The notes under the pieces were generated by a model. That model saw only the letters and a list, made by a program, of their open reading frames with translations. It had not been told where the DNA came from and did not search any database. From contig NZ_KB903243.1 of NCBI RefSeq assembly GCF_000379625.1, positions 186,105-250,104 of the forward strand: a DNA stretch of 64,000 nt, read 5' to 3'. Source of the stretch: Actinomycetospora chiangmaiensis DSM 45062. Lineage in GTDB: Bacteria > Actinomycetota > Actinomycetes > Mycobacteriales > Pseudonocardiaceae. Shown here one piece after another: positions 32,571 through 40,608 of the stretch. Each line of letters opens with the position of its first letter. The stretch's first letter is position 1. The translations under genes and the position numbers were made by a program.

Positions 32571-34025
32571 ATGCGAAGGCGAGCCCTCGCCCTGGGGGTC
32601 CTCACCGCCCCGGTCCTGCTGATCACCCTCGACATGACCGTCCTCGGCGCCGCGCTCCCCGCCATCAGCGAGGACCTGCGGCCGGGCGCGGCGACCCAGC
32701 TGTGGATCGTCGACGTCTACTCGTTCGTCCTCGCGGGCCTGCTCGTGGTCGCGGGGTCGCTCGGCGACCGCATCGGCCGGCGCCGCCTGCTGCTCCTGGG
32801 CACGGCCGCCTTCGGCCTCGCGTCGGTCGCGGCGGCGTTCGCGCCCACGGCGGGCGCGCTGGTCGCGGCCCGCGCCCTGCTCGGCGTGGGCGGCGCGACG
32901 CTCATGCCCTCGACGCTGTCGCTGATCAGGACCGTCTTCCCGGAGCCCGACGCCCGCCGTCGGGCCATCGGGGTCTGGGCCGCCGTGTTCTCCGGCGGTG
33001 CCGCCGCCGGCCCCGTCATCGGAGGCTGGCTGCTCGAGCACTTCTGGTGGGGCTCGGTGTTCCTCGTCAACGTCCCGGTCTGTCTCGCCCTGCTCGGCGT
33101 CGGGCCGTTCCTGCTGCCCGAGAGCCGGGACCCGCACCCGGGTCGCTTCGACCTCGCCTCCGCGGCGCTGGCGCTCACGACGATGCTGCCGGTGGTCTAC
33201 GCGGTGAAGTCCGTCGCCACCGACGGGATCACGACGACGGGAGCGGTGGCCGCCGTTGTCGGGCTCGCCGCGGGTGTGGCGTTCGTGCACCGGCAGCGCA
33301 CCCTCCCCGACCCGCTGATCGACCTCACGCTGTTCTCCCACCGCGCGTTCTCGGTGTCGGTCGCGACGAACACGATCTGTGTGTTCGCTCTGGTCGGCCT
33401 GCTCGTGCTGGTCCCCCAGTACCTGCAGCTCGTCATCGGGATGTCGCCGCTGGCCGCCGCGACGTGGCTGCTGCCCGGCAGCCTCGCCGGCGTCGCGGGC
33501 GCGCTGGCCGCCCCGCGGCTGTCTCGCCGCGTCGCGGTGCGCCACCTCGTCGTCGGCGGTCTGGCGGTCGCGGCCGTGGGCTGGTCGGCGCTCGCCCTCC
33601 TGGCGGTCGGCGCGGGACCGGTGGTGGTCGTCGTCGGGATGGCGGTGGCGGGCCTCGCCGTCGCCATGGTGGAGACGCTGACCACCGACCTCGTCCTCAC
33701 GTCCGCCCCCACCGACCGGACCGGGGCCGCCTCGGCGATCTCCGAGACCGGGTTCGAGCTCGGCGGCGCCCTCGGCATCGCCGTGCTGGGCAGCGTCACC
33801 GCGGCCGTCTACCGGGCGGGCCTGCCCGACGGGGTGCCGGGCGAGACCCTCGGCGGCACGCTCGCCGCGGGCGTCGACCCGGCCGTCGCCGGCCCGGCGT
33901 TCACCGTCGCGCTCGGCGTGTCGGGTGCCGTCGCGGCCGTCGCGATCGCGTACGCCGCGTGGCAGGCGCGGCTGCTGCGGCCGGCCGAGGAGTCGATCCC
34001 GGTGCCGGCCGTGGCCCACCGCTGA
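32571..34025 (+). CDS. MFS multidrug exporter, DHA2 (QacA/SmvA) family
   Basis: A 484-residue 14-helix exporter. Helix 1 has the QacA signature ITLDMTVLGAALPAI, motif A is AGSLGDRIGRRRLLLLG, motif C GGAAAGPVIGGW, and the late motif SAISETGFELGGALGIAVLGS is typical of SmvA/QacA proteins for lipophilic cations and biocides. The start is ATG 32571 behind GGAGAACGAC. It is regulated by the divergent TetR through the palindrome at 32520. The exact substrate is unknown. Confidence 0.9.
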   Translation: MRRRALALGVLTAPVLLITLDMTVLGAALPAISEDLRPGAATQLWIVDVYSFVLAGLLVVAGSLGDRIGRRRLLLLGTAAFGLASVAAAFAPTAGALVAARALLGVGGATLMPSTLSLIRTVFPEPDARRRAIGVWAAVFSGGAAAGPVIGGWLLEHFWWGSVFLVNVPVCLALLGVGPFLLPESRDPHPGRFDLASAALALTTMLPVVYAVKSVATDGITTTGAVAAVVGLAAGVAFVHRQRTLPDPLIDLTLFSHRAFSVSVATNTICVFALVGLLVLVPQYLQLVIGMSPLAAATWLLPGSLAGVAGALAAPRLSRRVAVRHLVVGGLAVAAVGWSALALLAVGAGPVVVVVGMAVAGLAVAMVETLTTDLVLTSAPTDRTGAASAISETGFELGGALGIAVLGSVTAAVYRAGLPDGVPGETLGGTLAAGVDPAVAGPAFTVALGVSGAVAAVAIAYAAWQARLLRPAEESIPVPAVAHR

Positions 34026-34061
34026 CACCCGACGTCAGGAACGGGACACGCCCGGGTCGGA

Positions 34062-35330
34062 TCACGCCCCGAAGTCGGCCTTGCGGATGAGGGCGTGGAC
34101 CCCGGTGGTGCGGTCGACGACCTGGGAGACCTGGAAGTCGGCCGCCGCCGAGAGGTAGGCGTAGGCGACCGGGGCGGCCATCCCACGGTCGGAGACCAGG
34201 AAGGCGAGGGCCCGCCGCACCGCGTCACGCATCGCGAGGTCGAGCGACGTCTGGTTGCCGCCGCCCTCCGGGCCGTCCGGGTCGGACAGGCCGATGGGCA
34301 CCCAGTGCGTCGGGGTCTCGCCGAACGGGAAGGTGAACGCCGCCCGCGGCGCCGGCCCGCCGGGCGGGATCGAGGTCAGGCGCACCGTCGCTCGCAGCGA
34401 GCCCTCCATCGCGGTCAGGGCCACCTCCCCGTCGCCCTGGGCCATGTGCGGGTCGCCGGTGAAGAACAGGGCGCCGGGGACGCGCACGGGGAGGTAGAGC
34501 CGCGAGCCGACGACGAGGTCGTTGACGTCGAGGTTGCCGCCGGCGTCGGTGGGCGGGACCGAGTCGACGACCGCGTCGGTGTCCCGCGCGACCCCCATCA
34601 CGCCGAGGAACGGGGCCAGCGGGAACGTCGCCGGGCCGAGGGAGCCCACAAGGCCGGTGGGACCGGCCGAGGCGGGGGTGAAGACGCTGACCTCGCCGCC
34701 GCGGTTGAACCACCGGGCGAACTCCGGGCGCCCGTCCCACTGCTCGGGGAGCTCGCCGGGCAGCGCCCCCTTGCCGTGGCGGTTCGAGACGACGCCGTAG
34801 GGCACGCGCAGGGCGAGGTCGAGGACGTCGACGGCGAGCGTGTGCCCGGGCTCGGCGCCGCGGACCGCGATCGGCCCGGTGATCACGTGCGGGCCGGGTC
34901 CGTCGTGCGGGGTCTGCCGGGCGACGGCGGCGGCGTCGGTGAGCACGTCGCCCGGCGCCACGCCCTGCCCGGTGAAGTAGGCGACCGGGTCCTTCCCCTG
35001 GTCCTCCAGGACGCCCTCGTGGGAGATGGTGTCGATGACGACGGTGGCCCCGTTGTCCACCGTCGCCACCGGCCGGGTGCCCCGGGTCGGCAGCCGACCC
35101 CAGAGGACGTTCGTCGGGGTGGCCGGCACGTAGTTCGGCGGGGCCCCGCCGCCGAGCGGCTGCAGGACGGGGATCCCGGCCGGGGCCTGCGCGGGCGCCG
35201 CGCTCGAGCAGGCCGCCGTCCCGAGCGCGGCCACCCCGGCGCTCGCGAGGAGGAAGCCGCGTCGCCCGAGGGCTCCGCGCAACGTCGTCGCCCACTGCTC
35301 GTCCACCGGTGTGTCCGACATGTCGGACAC
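34062..35330 (-). CDS. Secreted acetamidase/formamidase-family protein (Tat-type, lipobox-like)
   Basis: A 422-residue protein of the acetamidase/formamidase (FmdA/AmdA) family, which hydrolyses small amides to ammonia. The N-terminus shows GRRGFLLASAGVAALGTAAC-SS, a twin-arginine signal followed by a lipobox-like Cys, so it is probably an exported lipoprotein. Core family sequences are DTISHEGV, PGDVLTD, LYLPVRVPGALFFTGDPHMAQGDGEV and AMEGSLRATVRL. Start GTG 35330 or ATG 35321 lie inside a perfect 20-bp palindrome. An amidase gene is 42 bp upstream in the same direction, so an operon is likely. Confidence 0.87.
   Translation of the reverse strand: MSDMSDTPVDEQWATTLRGALGRRGFLLASAGVAALGTAACSSAAPAQAPAGIPVLQPLGGGAPPNYVPATPTNVLWGRLPTRGTRPVATVDNGATVVIDTISHEGVLEDQGKDPVAYFTGQGVAPGDVLTDAAAVARQTPHDGPGPHVITGPIAVRGAEPGHTLAVDVLDLALRVPYGVVSNRHGKGALPGELPEQWDGRPEFARWFNRGGEVSVFTPASAGPTGLVGSLGPATFPLAPFLGVMGVARDTDAVVDSVPPTDAGGNLDVNDLVVGSRLYLPVRVPGALFFTGDPHMAQGDGEVALTAMEGSLRATVRLTSIPPGGPAPRAAFTFPFGETPTHWVPIGLSDPDGPEGGGNQTSLDLAMRDAVRRALAFLVSDRGMAAPVAYAYLSAAADFQVSQVVDRTTGVHALIRKADFGA
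35311..35330. promoter_or_regulatory. Perfect 20-bp palindrome over the formamidase start codon
   Basis: GTGTCCGACA joined to its own reverse complement. It spans the first codons of the formamidase-like gene, so it could be an operator, a translation-blocking hairpin or a chance result of the MSDMSD coding. Confidence 0.45.
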
Positions 35331-35372
35331 CCGATCAGCTGCCGGGCGCCCGGAGGTTGCGGGCGTGTGACG

Positions 35373-36788
35373 TCAGGCGGCGAGCGGCGGCACGGCACGG
35401 GCGTACCCGGTGGCCGCCTCGTGGACGAGGGCGACCTCGAGCACGCGACGGTCACCGCCCGGCGGGCCGATGACCTGGACCCCGACGGGCAGCCCGCCGG
35501 GAGTGAATCCCGCGGGCACACCCATCGCCGGGACGCCAGCCATCGACCAGGGCGCCACCGTCTCCATCCAGCGGTGGTAGGTGTCCATCGTCCGGCCGGC
35601 GATCGCGCGCGGCCACGTCACCTCGACGGGGAACGGGTGCACCTGGGTCGCGGGCGCGACGAGCACGTCGAACCGCTCGAACAGCCCCGCGGCCGCGCGG
35701 TACCACTCGGCGCGCACCGCGGCGGCGCGGTGGACCTGCAGCCCGGTCAGCCGCAGCCCCTGCTCGATCTCCCACACGAGTTCGGGCTTGAGGTCGTCCC
35801 GGTGGTGCTCCAGCAGCGGCGCCATCTCGCAGGCGTTCCACCAGCGCCAGACCAGGAAGGCGTCCCACAGCGCGTCGAGGTCGAACGGCGGGACCACGTC
35901 CTCGACGGCCGCGCCGAGCCCGGCGAACACGTCGACGGACCCGAGGCGGGCGAGGTCGAGGAGCCCGTCCTCGCAGGCGAGGCGCCCGCCCAGATCGCCG
36001 AGCCAGCCCACCCGCAGCGCCGTCGGCTCGGCCGGGCGCAGGTCGGTGAGGTCCAGCGGGTCGGCCCGGTCGAGCGGGCCGACGGGCGCACCGGTCGCCA
36101 TGACCCCGAGCAGCGCGGCGAGGTCGGTGACGGAGCGGGCCATCGGCCCGGCCTCGCCGAGCTGCGCGACGAAGCCCGGCGACCCGGGCACGCGCCCGCG
36201 GGAGGGGCGCAGGCCGTTCACCGACGACCAGGCCGCCGGGTTGCGCAGCGAGCCCATGTAGTCGCTGCCGTCGGCGGCGGCCAGCAGACGGCAGGCCAGC
36301 GCGGCGGCGGCCCCGCCGCTGGACCCGCCGACGGTGCGGGTCGGGTCCCACGGGTTGCGGGTGACGCCGTGCACCGGGTTGTAGGTCTGCGAGCCGAAGC
36401 CCATCTCCGGGGTGTTCGTGCGACCGACGAACACCGCCCCGGCCGCGCGCATCCGCGCGACGTGCGGGGCGTCGACCACTCCGACCCGCTCCCGGAACAC
36501 CGGCGATCCGGCCGTGAACGGCTGCCCCGCGACCTCCGCGAGGTCCTTCACGGCCTGCGGCACCCCGTGCAGCACACCGCGCCACCGGCCGGCCGCCGCC
36601 TCGTCGTCGCGCGCGGCGGCCTCGGCGAGCACGGCGTCGGGGTCCCGGCGGTCGACGATCGCGGTCACCGCCGGGTTCAGCCGCTCGACGCGCGCGAGGG
36701 TCGCCCGCGCGACCTCGACGCACGAGACGTCGCGCCGGCGCAGGGCTGCGGCGAGCTCGACGAGGCCGAGCTCGTGCAGCTCGCTCAT
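35373..36788 (-). CDS. Amidase-signature family amidase
   Basis: A 471-residue amidase-signature enzyme with a Ser-cisSer-Lys triad. The lysine is in GVPQAVKDLAEVAG, the cis-serine in [14 protein letters not shown] and the nucleophile serine in DGSDYMGSLRNPAAW (near residue 180). It hydrolyses carboxamides to acid and ammonia. The start is ATG 36788. It lies upstream of the formamidase-like gene and downstream of an ABM-type gene (42 bp each), giving a probable three-gene amide/nitrogen-scavenging unit. Confidence 0.92.
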   Translation of the reverse strand: MSELHELGLVELAAALRRRDVSCVEVARATLARVERLNPAVTAIVDRRDPDAVLAEAAARDDEAAAGRWRGVLHGVPQAVKDLAEVAGQPFTAGSPVFRERVGVVDAPHVARMRAAGAVFVGRTNTPEMGFGSQTYNPVHGVTRNPWDPTRTVGGSSGGAAAALACRLLAAADGSDYMGSLRNPAAWSSVNGLRPSRGRVPGSPGFVAQLGEAGPMARSVTDLAALLGVMATGAPVGPLDRADPLDLTDLRPAEPTALRVGWLGDLGGRLACEDGLLDLARLGSVDVFAGLGAAVEDVVPPFDLDALWDAFLVWRWWNACEMAPLLEHHRDDLKPELVWEIEQGLRLTGLQVHRAAAVRAEWYRAAAGLFERFDVLVAPATQVHPFPVEVTWPRAIAGRTMDTYHRWMETVAPWSMAGVPAMGVPAGFTPGGLPVGVQVIGPPGGDRRVLEVALVHEAATGYARAVPPLAA

Positions 36789-36830
36789 CGTGGTCGAGCT
36801 CCCTGGTCGGCGTGCTCGCTCCGTCGTCCC

Positions 36831-37154
36831 TCAGCGCGGCTTGACCTCGCCCATCTCGCCCCAGCCGTCCTGCTCGACACCCTGGACGCTGATGATCTTG
36901 GGCGTCTCGGCCACGTAGTCCGGGGCCTCGTCGACGAACTTCTTGAAGTGGTCAGAGTTGACGTGCGCCTCGCCGGCGCCGTCCTGGAACGCCTCGACGA
37001 GCTGGTAGGTGTTCTCCTCCTCGAGCGACTTGCTCCACTCGAAGAAGATGTTGCCCGGCTCCTGCCGGCAGGCCTGCGTGAACTCGCGCGAGAGCTCCGG
37101 CCAGCGGTCCGCGTACTCGGGCTTGATCGTCCACTTCACGGCGATGAAGATCAT
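36831..37154 (-). CDS. Antibiotic biosynthesis monooxygenase (ABM) domain protein, YgiN-like
   Basis: A 107-residue dimeric ferredoxin-like ABM protein. The start ATG 37154 gives MIFIAVKWTIKPEYADRW. Conserved elements are PGNIFFEWSKSLEEENTYQLVEAFQD and HVNSDHFKKFV. Such proteins are cofactor-free quinol monooxygenases or haem-degrading-like enzymes. It is probably the first gene of the unit ending with the formamidase-like gene. The real substrate is unknown. Confidence 0.85.
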   Translation of the reverse strand: MIFIAVKWTIKPEYADRWPELSREFTQACRQEPGNIFFEWSKSLEEENTYQLVEAFQDGAGEAHVNSDHFKKFVDEAPDYVAETPKIISVQGVEQDGWGEMGEVKPR

Positions 37155-37212
37155 GGGAGGATCCTGCCCGATGGTGGCGCCCGGCACACCCTCCCGGAGC
37201 CACACTGTCCCG

Positions 37213-38028
37213 ATGGGCAGGTCCGTCACGCGCCACGTCTACGACGTCCGTGACACCCCGCCCGGCATCCACCGCGCGCTGCCGTCGCCGTTCCTGACGT
37301 TCGTCGTCACCGTCGACGCGCCGCTGCGGATGGTCCTTCCCGACGGCGGGCGCGGGGACTTCCGCGCGTGCCTCGCGGGCCTGCATGACACCCCGGGCAC
37401 GATCGTGCACCCCGGACACCAGCGCGGCATCCAGGTCTCCGTGCACCCGCTCGCCGCCCGCGCCCTCTTCGGTCTGCCCGCCGCCGCCCTGGCCGGGCAC
37501 TCGCTGGAGGCGGCGGCGGTGATCGGTCGGATCGGCGAGGAGCTGTGCGACCGGGTCGACGCGGGCGCCACGTGGTCCACCCGCCTCGCCGCGCTCGACG
37601 ACGTCCTCGCCCGGCTGCGCCGCACCCACGACGACGGCCGGCGGGCCGGCGACGAGGTCCGGTACGCCTGGGCCCGGGTGCACGACGGCGGGTCGGTGCG
37701 GGACGTGGCGGGCGAGGTCGGGTGGAGCCCCGACCACCTGTCGCGGCGGTTCACCGCCGAGTTCGGGGTGCGACCCTCGGTGGCCGGGCGCATGGCGCGG
37801 TTCCACCGGACACGGCACGAGATCGCCCGGCGGGCCGGGCTCGGGCGCCTCGACCTCGCGGGGGTCGCCGCGGACCACGGCTACGCCGACCAGGCCCACC
37901 TCGCCCGCGAGTTCCGGGCCCTGGCGGGGTGCTCCGCGACCCGCTGGGTCGCCGAGGAGGTGCACGGCGGGCTCGTCGGATCCGTCCAAGACGCCGGGGA
38001 CGCCCGCCCGTCACCCTTGACGGCATGA
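37213..38028 (+). CDS. AraC-family transcriptional regulator
   Basis: A 271-residue regulator, with an N-terminal cupin-like sensing part (residues 1-140) and a C-terminal AraC double HTH (about 170-255: VRDVAGEVGWSPDHLSRRFTAEFGV and LAGVAADHGYADQAHLAREFRALAG). The start is ATG 37213. It is divergent from the ABM gene and its stop overlaps the VOC start (ATGA), so it may control either unit. Confidence 0.87.
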   Translation: MGRSVTRHVYDVRDTPPGIHRALPSPFLTFVVTVDAPLRMVLPDGGRGDFRACLAGLHDTPGTIVHPGHQRGIQVSVHPLAARALFGLPAAALAGHSLEAAAVIGRIGEELCDRVDAGATWSTRLAALDDVLARLRRTHDDGRRAGDEVRYAWARVHDGGSVRDVAGEVGWSPDHLSRRFTAEFGVRPSVAGRMARFHRTRHEIARRAGLGRLDLAGVAADHGYADQAHLAREFRALAGCSATRWVAEEVHGGLVGSVQDAGDARPSPLTA

Positions 38029-38438
38029 GCGACACACCCCCGCCCCAGGTCTGGCCCACCCTGCGCGCCCGCGACGCCCGCGCCCTGATCGACTTCTACG
38101 TCGCGGCGTTCGGCTTCACCGAGACCGTGGTCTACGCGGGCGACGACGGCGTCGTCCAGCATGCCGAGCTCGCCTGGCCGCCCGGCGGCGGGATCATGCT
38201 CGGCCAGGTCCGCGACGGCGGCGGGTGGTCGGTGCCACCCGGGACGTTCGGCGGCTACGTCGTCACCCGCGACGCCGCGCACACCGACGAGGTCTTCGCC
38301 CGGGCGGTCGCCGCCGGGGCGAAGCCGGTCGCGGAGCCGTACGACACCGACTACGGCTCGCACGACTGCACGGTGCTCGACCCGGAGGGCAACCACTGGT
38401 CGTTCGGGACCTACCCCGGCCACCCGTTCAGTCGCTGA
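38025..38438 (+). CDS. VOC-superfamily protein (PhnB-like)
   Basis: A 137-residue VOC protein whose ATG overlaps the AraC stop by 4 bp. It has VWPTLRARDARALIDFYVAAFGFTE, an AELAWPPGGGIMLG strand and CTVLDPEGNHWSFGTYPG at the end. This is the one-chain VOC pattern of the PhnB/YP_glyoxalase type, not a defined glyoxalase. The metal ligands are not all clear. It is coupled to AraC and probably controlled by it. Its 3' end overlaps idi by 11 bp. Confidence 0.8.
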   Translation: MSDTPPPQVWPTLRARDARALIDFYVAAFGFTETVVYAGDDGVVQHAELAWPPGGGIMLGQVRDGGGWSVPPGTFGGYVVTRDAAHTDEVFARAVAAGAKPVAEPYDTDYGSHDCTVLDPEGNHWSFGTYPGHPFSR

Positions 38439-39009
38439 GCCGGGCCGCCGGGGGGAGGGCGGCCGGGTCGCCGGTGGGCCACCGGGCCGGGTCGCCGTGG
38501 ACCGCGAGCTGCGCGACCTGCTCCACGCACCACGGCGAGAGCTCGGGCCAGGAGCCCTCACGCGCGCCGTCGTGGAGCGTCGCCCACGGCACGGCCCGCA
38601 CGTCGTCGACCTCCGCCGGATCGGGCGCGGGGTCGCCCGTCGCGGTCGCGACGAACACCGGGCACATCTCGTGCTCCACCACCCCACCCTGCTCGGCGCG
38701 GTACCGGAAGCCGGGCAGCACGAGCCGCACCGACCCGACGTCGAGACCCAGCTCCTGCCGGCCGCGGCGCCGGACGGCCTCGTCGAGAGGCTCGCCCGGG
38801 CCGGGGTGACCGCAGAAGCTGTTCGTCCAGACGCCGGGGAAGGTGCGCTTGTGCGCCGCCCGGCGGGTCATGAGCAGCCGCCCGTCGTCGTCGACGAGAT
38901 AGCACGAGAACGCGAGGTGCAGCGGCGTCGCCGCGTGGTGCACCTGCGCCTTGTCGGCGGTCCCGATGGCGGCACCGTCGGGATCGAGGAGGACGACGAG
39001 CTCGGTCAC
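38428..39009 (-). CDS. idi: Isopentenyl-diphosphate delta-isomerase, type I
   Basis: A 193-residue Nudix-fold isomerase interconverting IPP and DMAPP for isoprenoids. Signatures are LHLAFSCYLVDDDGRLLMTRRA, KRTFPGVWTNSFCGHPGPGE (active Cys in SFCGHP) and EHEMCPVFVA. The start is GTG 39009. It begins 4 bp after the cynS stop, so it is probably cotranscribed with cyanase, an unrelated partner. Confidence 0.93.
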   Translation of the reverse strand: MTELVVLLDPDGAAIGTADKAQVHHAATPLHLAFSCYLVDDDGRLLMTRRAAHKRTFPGVWTNSFCGHPGPGEPLDEAVRRRGRQELGLDVGSVRLVLPGFRYRAEQGGVVEHEMCPVFVATATGDPAPDPAEVDDVRAVPWATLHDGAREGSWPELSPWCVEQVAQLAVHGDPARWPTGDPAALPPAARLSD

Positions 39010-39013
39010 GGAC

Positions 39014-39466
39014 CTAGAAGACCCTGTACGGCAGGAACTTGCCACTCCAGACGAGCTTGACCCGGTCCCCCTTCGGGTCCTCCTCGCGCTCGAAGGACAG
39101 CTCGAAGTCGATCGCCGACATGATGCCGTCGCCGAACTCCTCGCGGATCAGCTCGTGCAGCGCGCTGCCGTACACCTGCAGCGCCTCGTGGAGGCGGTAG
39201 GTGACGGGCTCGGTGGGGTCGATCGCGGCCTCGCCACGCACCGGCGGCAGGGACAGCGCGGCGACGGTGTCGTCGTCGAGACCGAGCAGGCCGCCCACCT
39301 TCTGCGCCTGCTCGGCGTCGAGGGGCTGCTGCCCGAGGAGCGCGGAGGTCGTCCAGACGAGGGACCGCTCGAGGCCGTCGGCCAGCTGCTGCCAGCTCAG
39401 TCCCTTCGCCTCCTTCGCGAACACGACCTCGCGGCCGGCGGAGAGGCGGTCGTGGGTGGGGCTCAT
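39014..39466 (-). CDS. cynS: Cyanase (cyanate hydratase)
   Basis: A 150-residue cyanase that converts cyanate and bicarbonate to ammonia and CO2. The catalytic residues known for the family are R91, E94 and S117, spaced exactly as R96/E99/S122 in E. coli, in YRLHEALQ and DGIMSAIDF. The N-terminal HTH-like domain is residues 1-80. The start is ATG 39466, about 7 nt behind GAGGAG. It lies between a transporter remnant and idi and suits the amide-nitrogen genes at 34062-37154. A carbonic anhydrase gene is not adjacent. Confidence 0.95.
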   Translation of the reverse strand: MSPTHDRLSAGREVVFAKEAKGLSWQQLADGLERSLVWTTSALLGQQPLDAEQAQKVGGLLGLDDDTVAALSLPPVRGEAAIDPTEPVTYRLHEALQVYGSALHELIREEFGDGIMSAIDFELSFEREEDPKGDRVKLVWSGKFLPYRVF

Positions 39467-39492
39467 GGATAGCTCCTCGACGTGGGAGGGGG

Positions 39493-39663
39493 TCATGCCT
39501 GGGCCACGGGGCGGACGGCGTCGTCGGACTGCCCCGCTCCCCGCGTCGTCGCGGGGGTCCCGGGGGTGTGCGCGCGACCGAGGTGGCCGTGGACCGCGCC
39601 GACGGCCGCCCCGCCGATCAGGTTACCCAGCCCGACCCACAGCATGTTCCCCGCGAACGCACC
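39493..39663 (-). pseudogene. Remnant of a formate/nitrite transporter (FNT) C-terminus
   Basis: The minus strand reads about 57 residues ending at a stop at 39493, including AGNMLWVGLGNLIGGAAVGA, which resembles the last membrane helix of FNT-family channels (NLxxVxLGNIIGGxxxVG). Upstream of 39663 the frame gives only Gly/Arg-rich sequence with no helix and no start, and the stop of another reading frame is at 39672. This suggests a deletion that removed the rest of the gene. It lies directly before cynS, where a cyanate/nitrite transporter would be expected. Family recognition is tentative. Confidence 0.45.
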
Positions 39664-39671
39664 GGGGGCGG

Positions 39672-40223
39672 TCAGATCGTCGCGGTCACGGCGAGGACCC
39701 CCGCCACCACCAGCGCGGCCACGACCAGGACCAGCACGACGACGAGCGTGGTGCGGGTCCCCAGGCGCCGGGGCCGTGGCGCGGTCCGTCCGAGGACGGG
39801 GTCGACGGCGATCTTCGGGCCCGCCACCGGGCCGGGTACGCGGCGGACCGCGGGCGGCTCGTCGTCCGGACGGCGGGGTGCCCCGGGGCGGGCGCGGCGC
39901 TCGCGGGGCAGCGCCGGGCCCGCGGGGAGGCCACCGGCCGGCGTCGGGCGGGGGTCCCGTCCGCGGGGCACGGCCGGGGACGGGGTTCCGACGGCGGGTG
40001 GTCGCGTGTCGAGCGGGACGGTGAAGGCCTCGGAGGGCACGGCGAAACCCGCCCCGGGTCGCGTCGGGACCGCCACCCGGAAGGGCTCGGTGACCGCGTC
40101 CGGGTCCACGGGGCGACCCCGGGCGGCGGCGAGGTGACGGGGGCGCCTGCCGGGCAGCGGGATCGGGCCCGTCCGCTCGACCGGGCCACGCCCCTCCCGC
40201 TGGAGCAGCGAGTCGACCTTCAC
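39672..40223 (-). CDS. Hypothetical proline-rich single-pass membrane protein
   Basis: A 183-residue protein whose C-terminus is one strong membrane helix (LVVVLVLVVAALVVAGVLAVTATI), preceded by a long Pro/Arg-rich cytosolic region. No family was recognised. A better N-terminal signal, ATG 40327 behind GAGGTCGACGAGGT, starts a 35-residue frame that stops where GTG 40223 begins (GCGTGAAGG overlap), so either two coupled frames or a frameshift. The start is uncertain and the gene is weakly supported. Confidence 0.4.
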   Translation of the reverse strand: MKVDSLLQREGRGPVERTGPIPLPGRRPRHLAAARGRPVDPDAVTEPFRVAVPTRPGAGFAVPSEAFTVPLDTRPPAVGTPSPAVPRGRDPRPTPAGGLPAGPALPRERRARPGAPRRPDDEPPAVRRVPGPVAGPKIAVDPVLGRTAPRPRRLGTRTTLVVVLVLVVAALVVAGVLAVTATI

Positions 40224-40608
40224 GCCGCCGCGGACGCGAGCGGCGTGGTCACGGGCAGGGCGGACGACCGACCGCGGTCGTCGGGGTCGGCCGCCGGGGT
40301 GGCGGGGCGCCGGGGAGTGGCAGTCATACCTCGTCGACCTCGCCGCCCCCGCGTCGTGACGCCGGGTCGCCACACGGAGTGGCGGATCCGTCGAGGTCGT
40401 CGCCCACAGGCTCACCTGACCGGAGACGCGGCGTCACGGGCTCACCGGTCGCCCGCTCAGGGATTACAGTGACGAGGACGGCGCCGGGCTCGTCCCTCGA
40501 GCCCGGCGCCCTCCTCCTGCGCAGCCACCTCGGGCGCCACCACAACACCCTCGCGGCCGGTTCGTGAGCGGATCGTCGTACTCCTGATCTCGCTGAGGTG
40601 AGCCTAGC
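40224..40608. other. Mostly non-coding interval holding a terminator and an iron box
   Basis: Between the proline-rich protein and the WYL regulator. It contains the 35-residue frame 40327-40220 noted with the preceding gene, a strong hairpin (40480-40510) and, at its right edge, an IdeR-type box. Small frames on both strands here have no recognisable family. Confidence 0.5.
40480..40510 (-). terminator. Strong hairpin downstream of the WYL gene
   Basis: GGCGCCGGGCTCG (40480-40492) pairs perfectly with CGAGCCCGGCGCC (40498-40510), 5-nt loop. It is about 100 nt past the WYL stop on the minus strand. Confidence 0.6.

Noticed and set aside
34095-37253. A 1052-codon open frame on the plus strand
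   Set aside because: It lies antisense to the formamidase-like and amidase genes, is His/Arg/Gly-rich without any family motif, and results from high GC content on the opposite strand.
40475-40567. Leader peptide on the plus strand ending near 40567
   Set aside because: A GTG frame of about 32 codons exists, but there is no downstream biosynthetic gene, no usable ribosome site, and the GC hairpin explains most of it.
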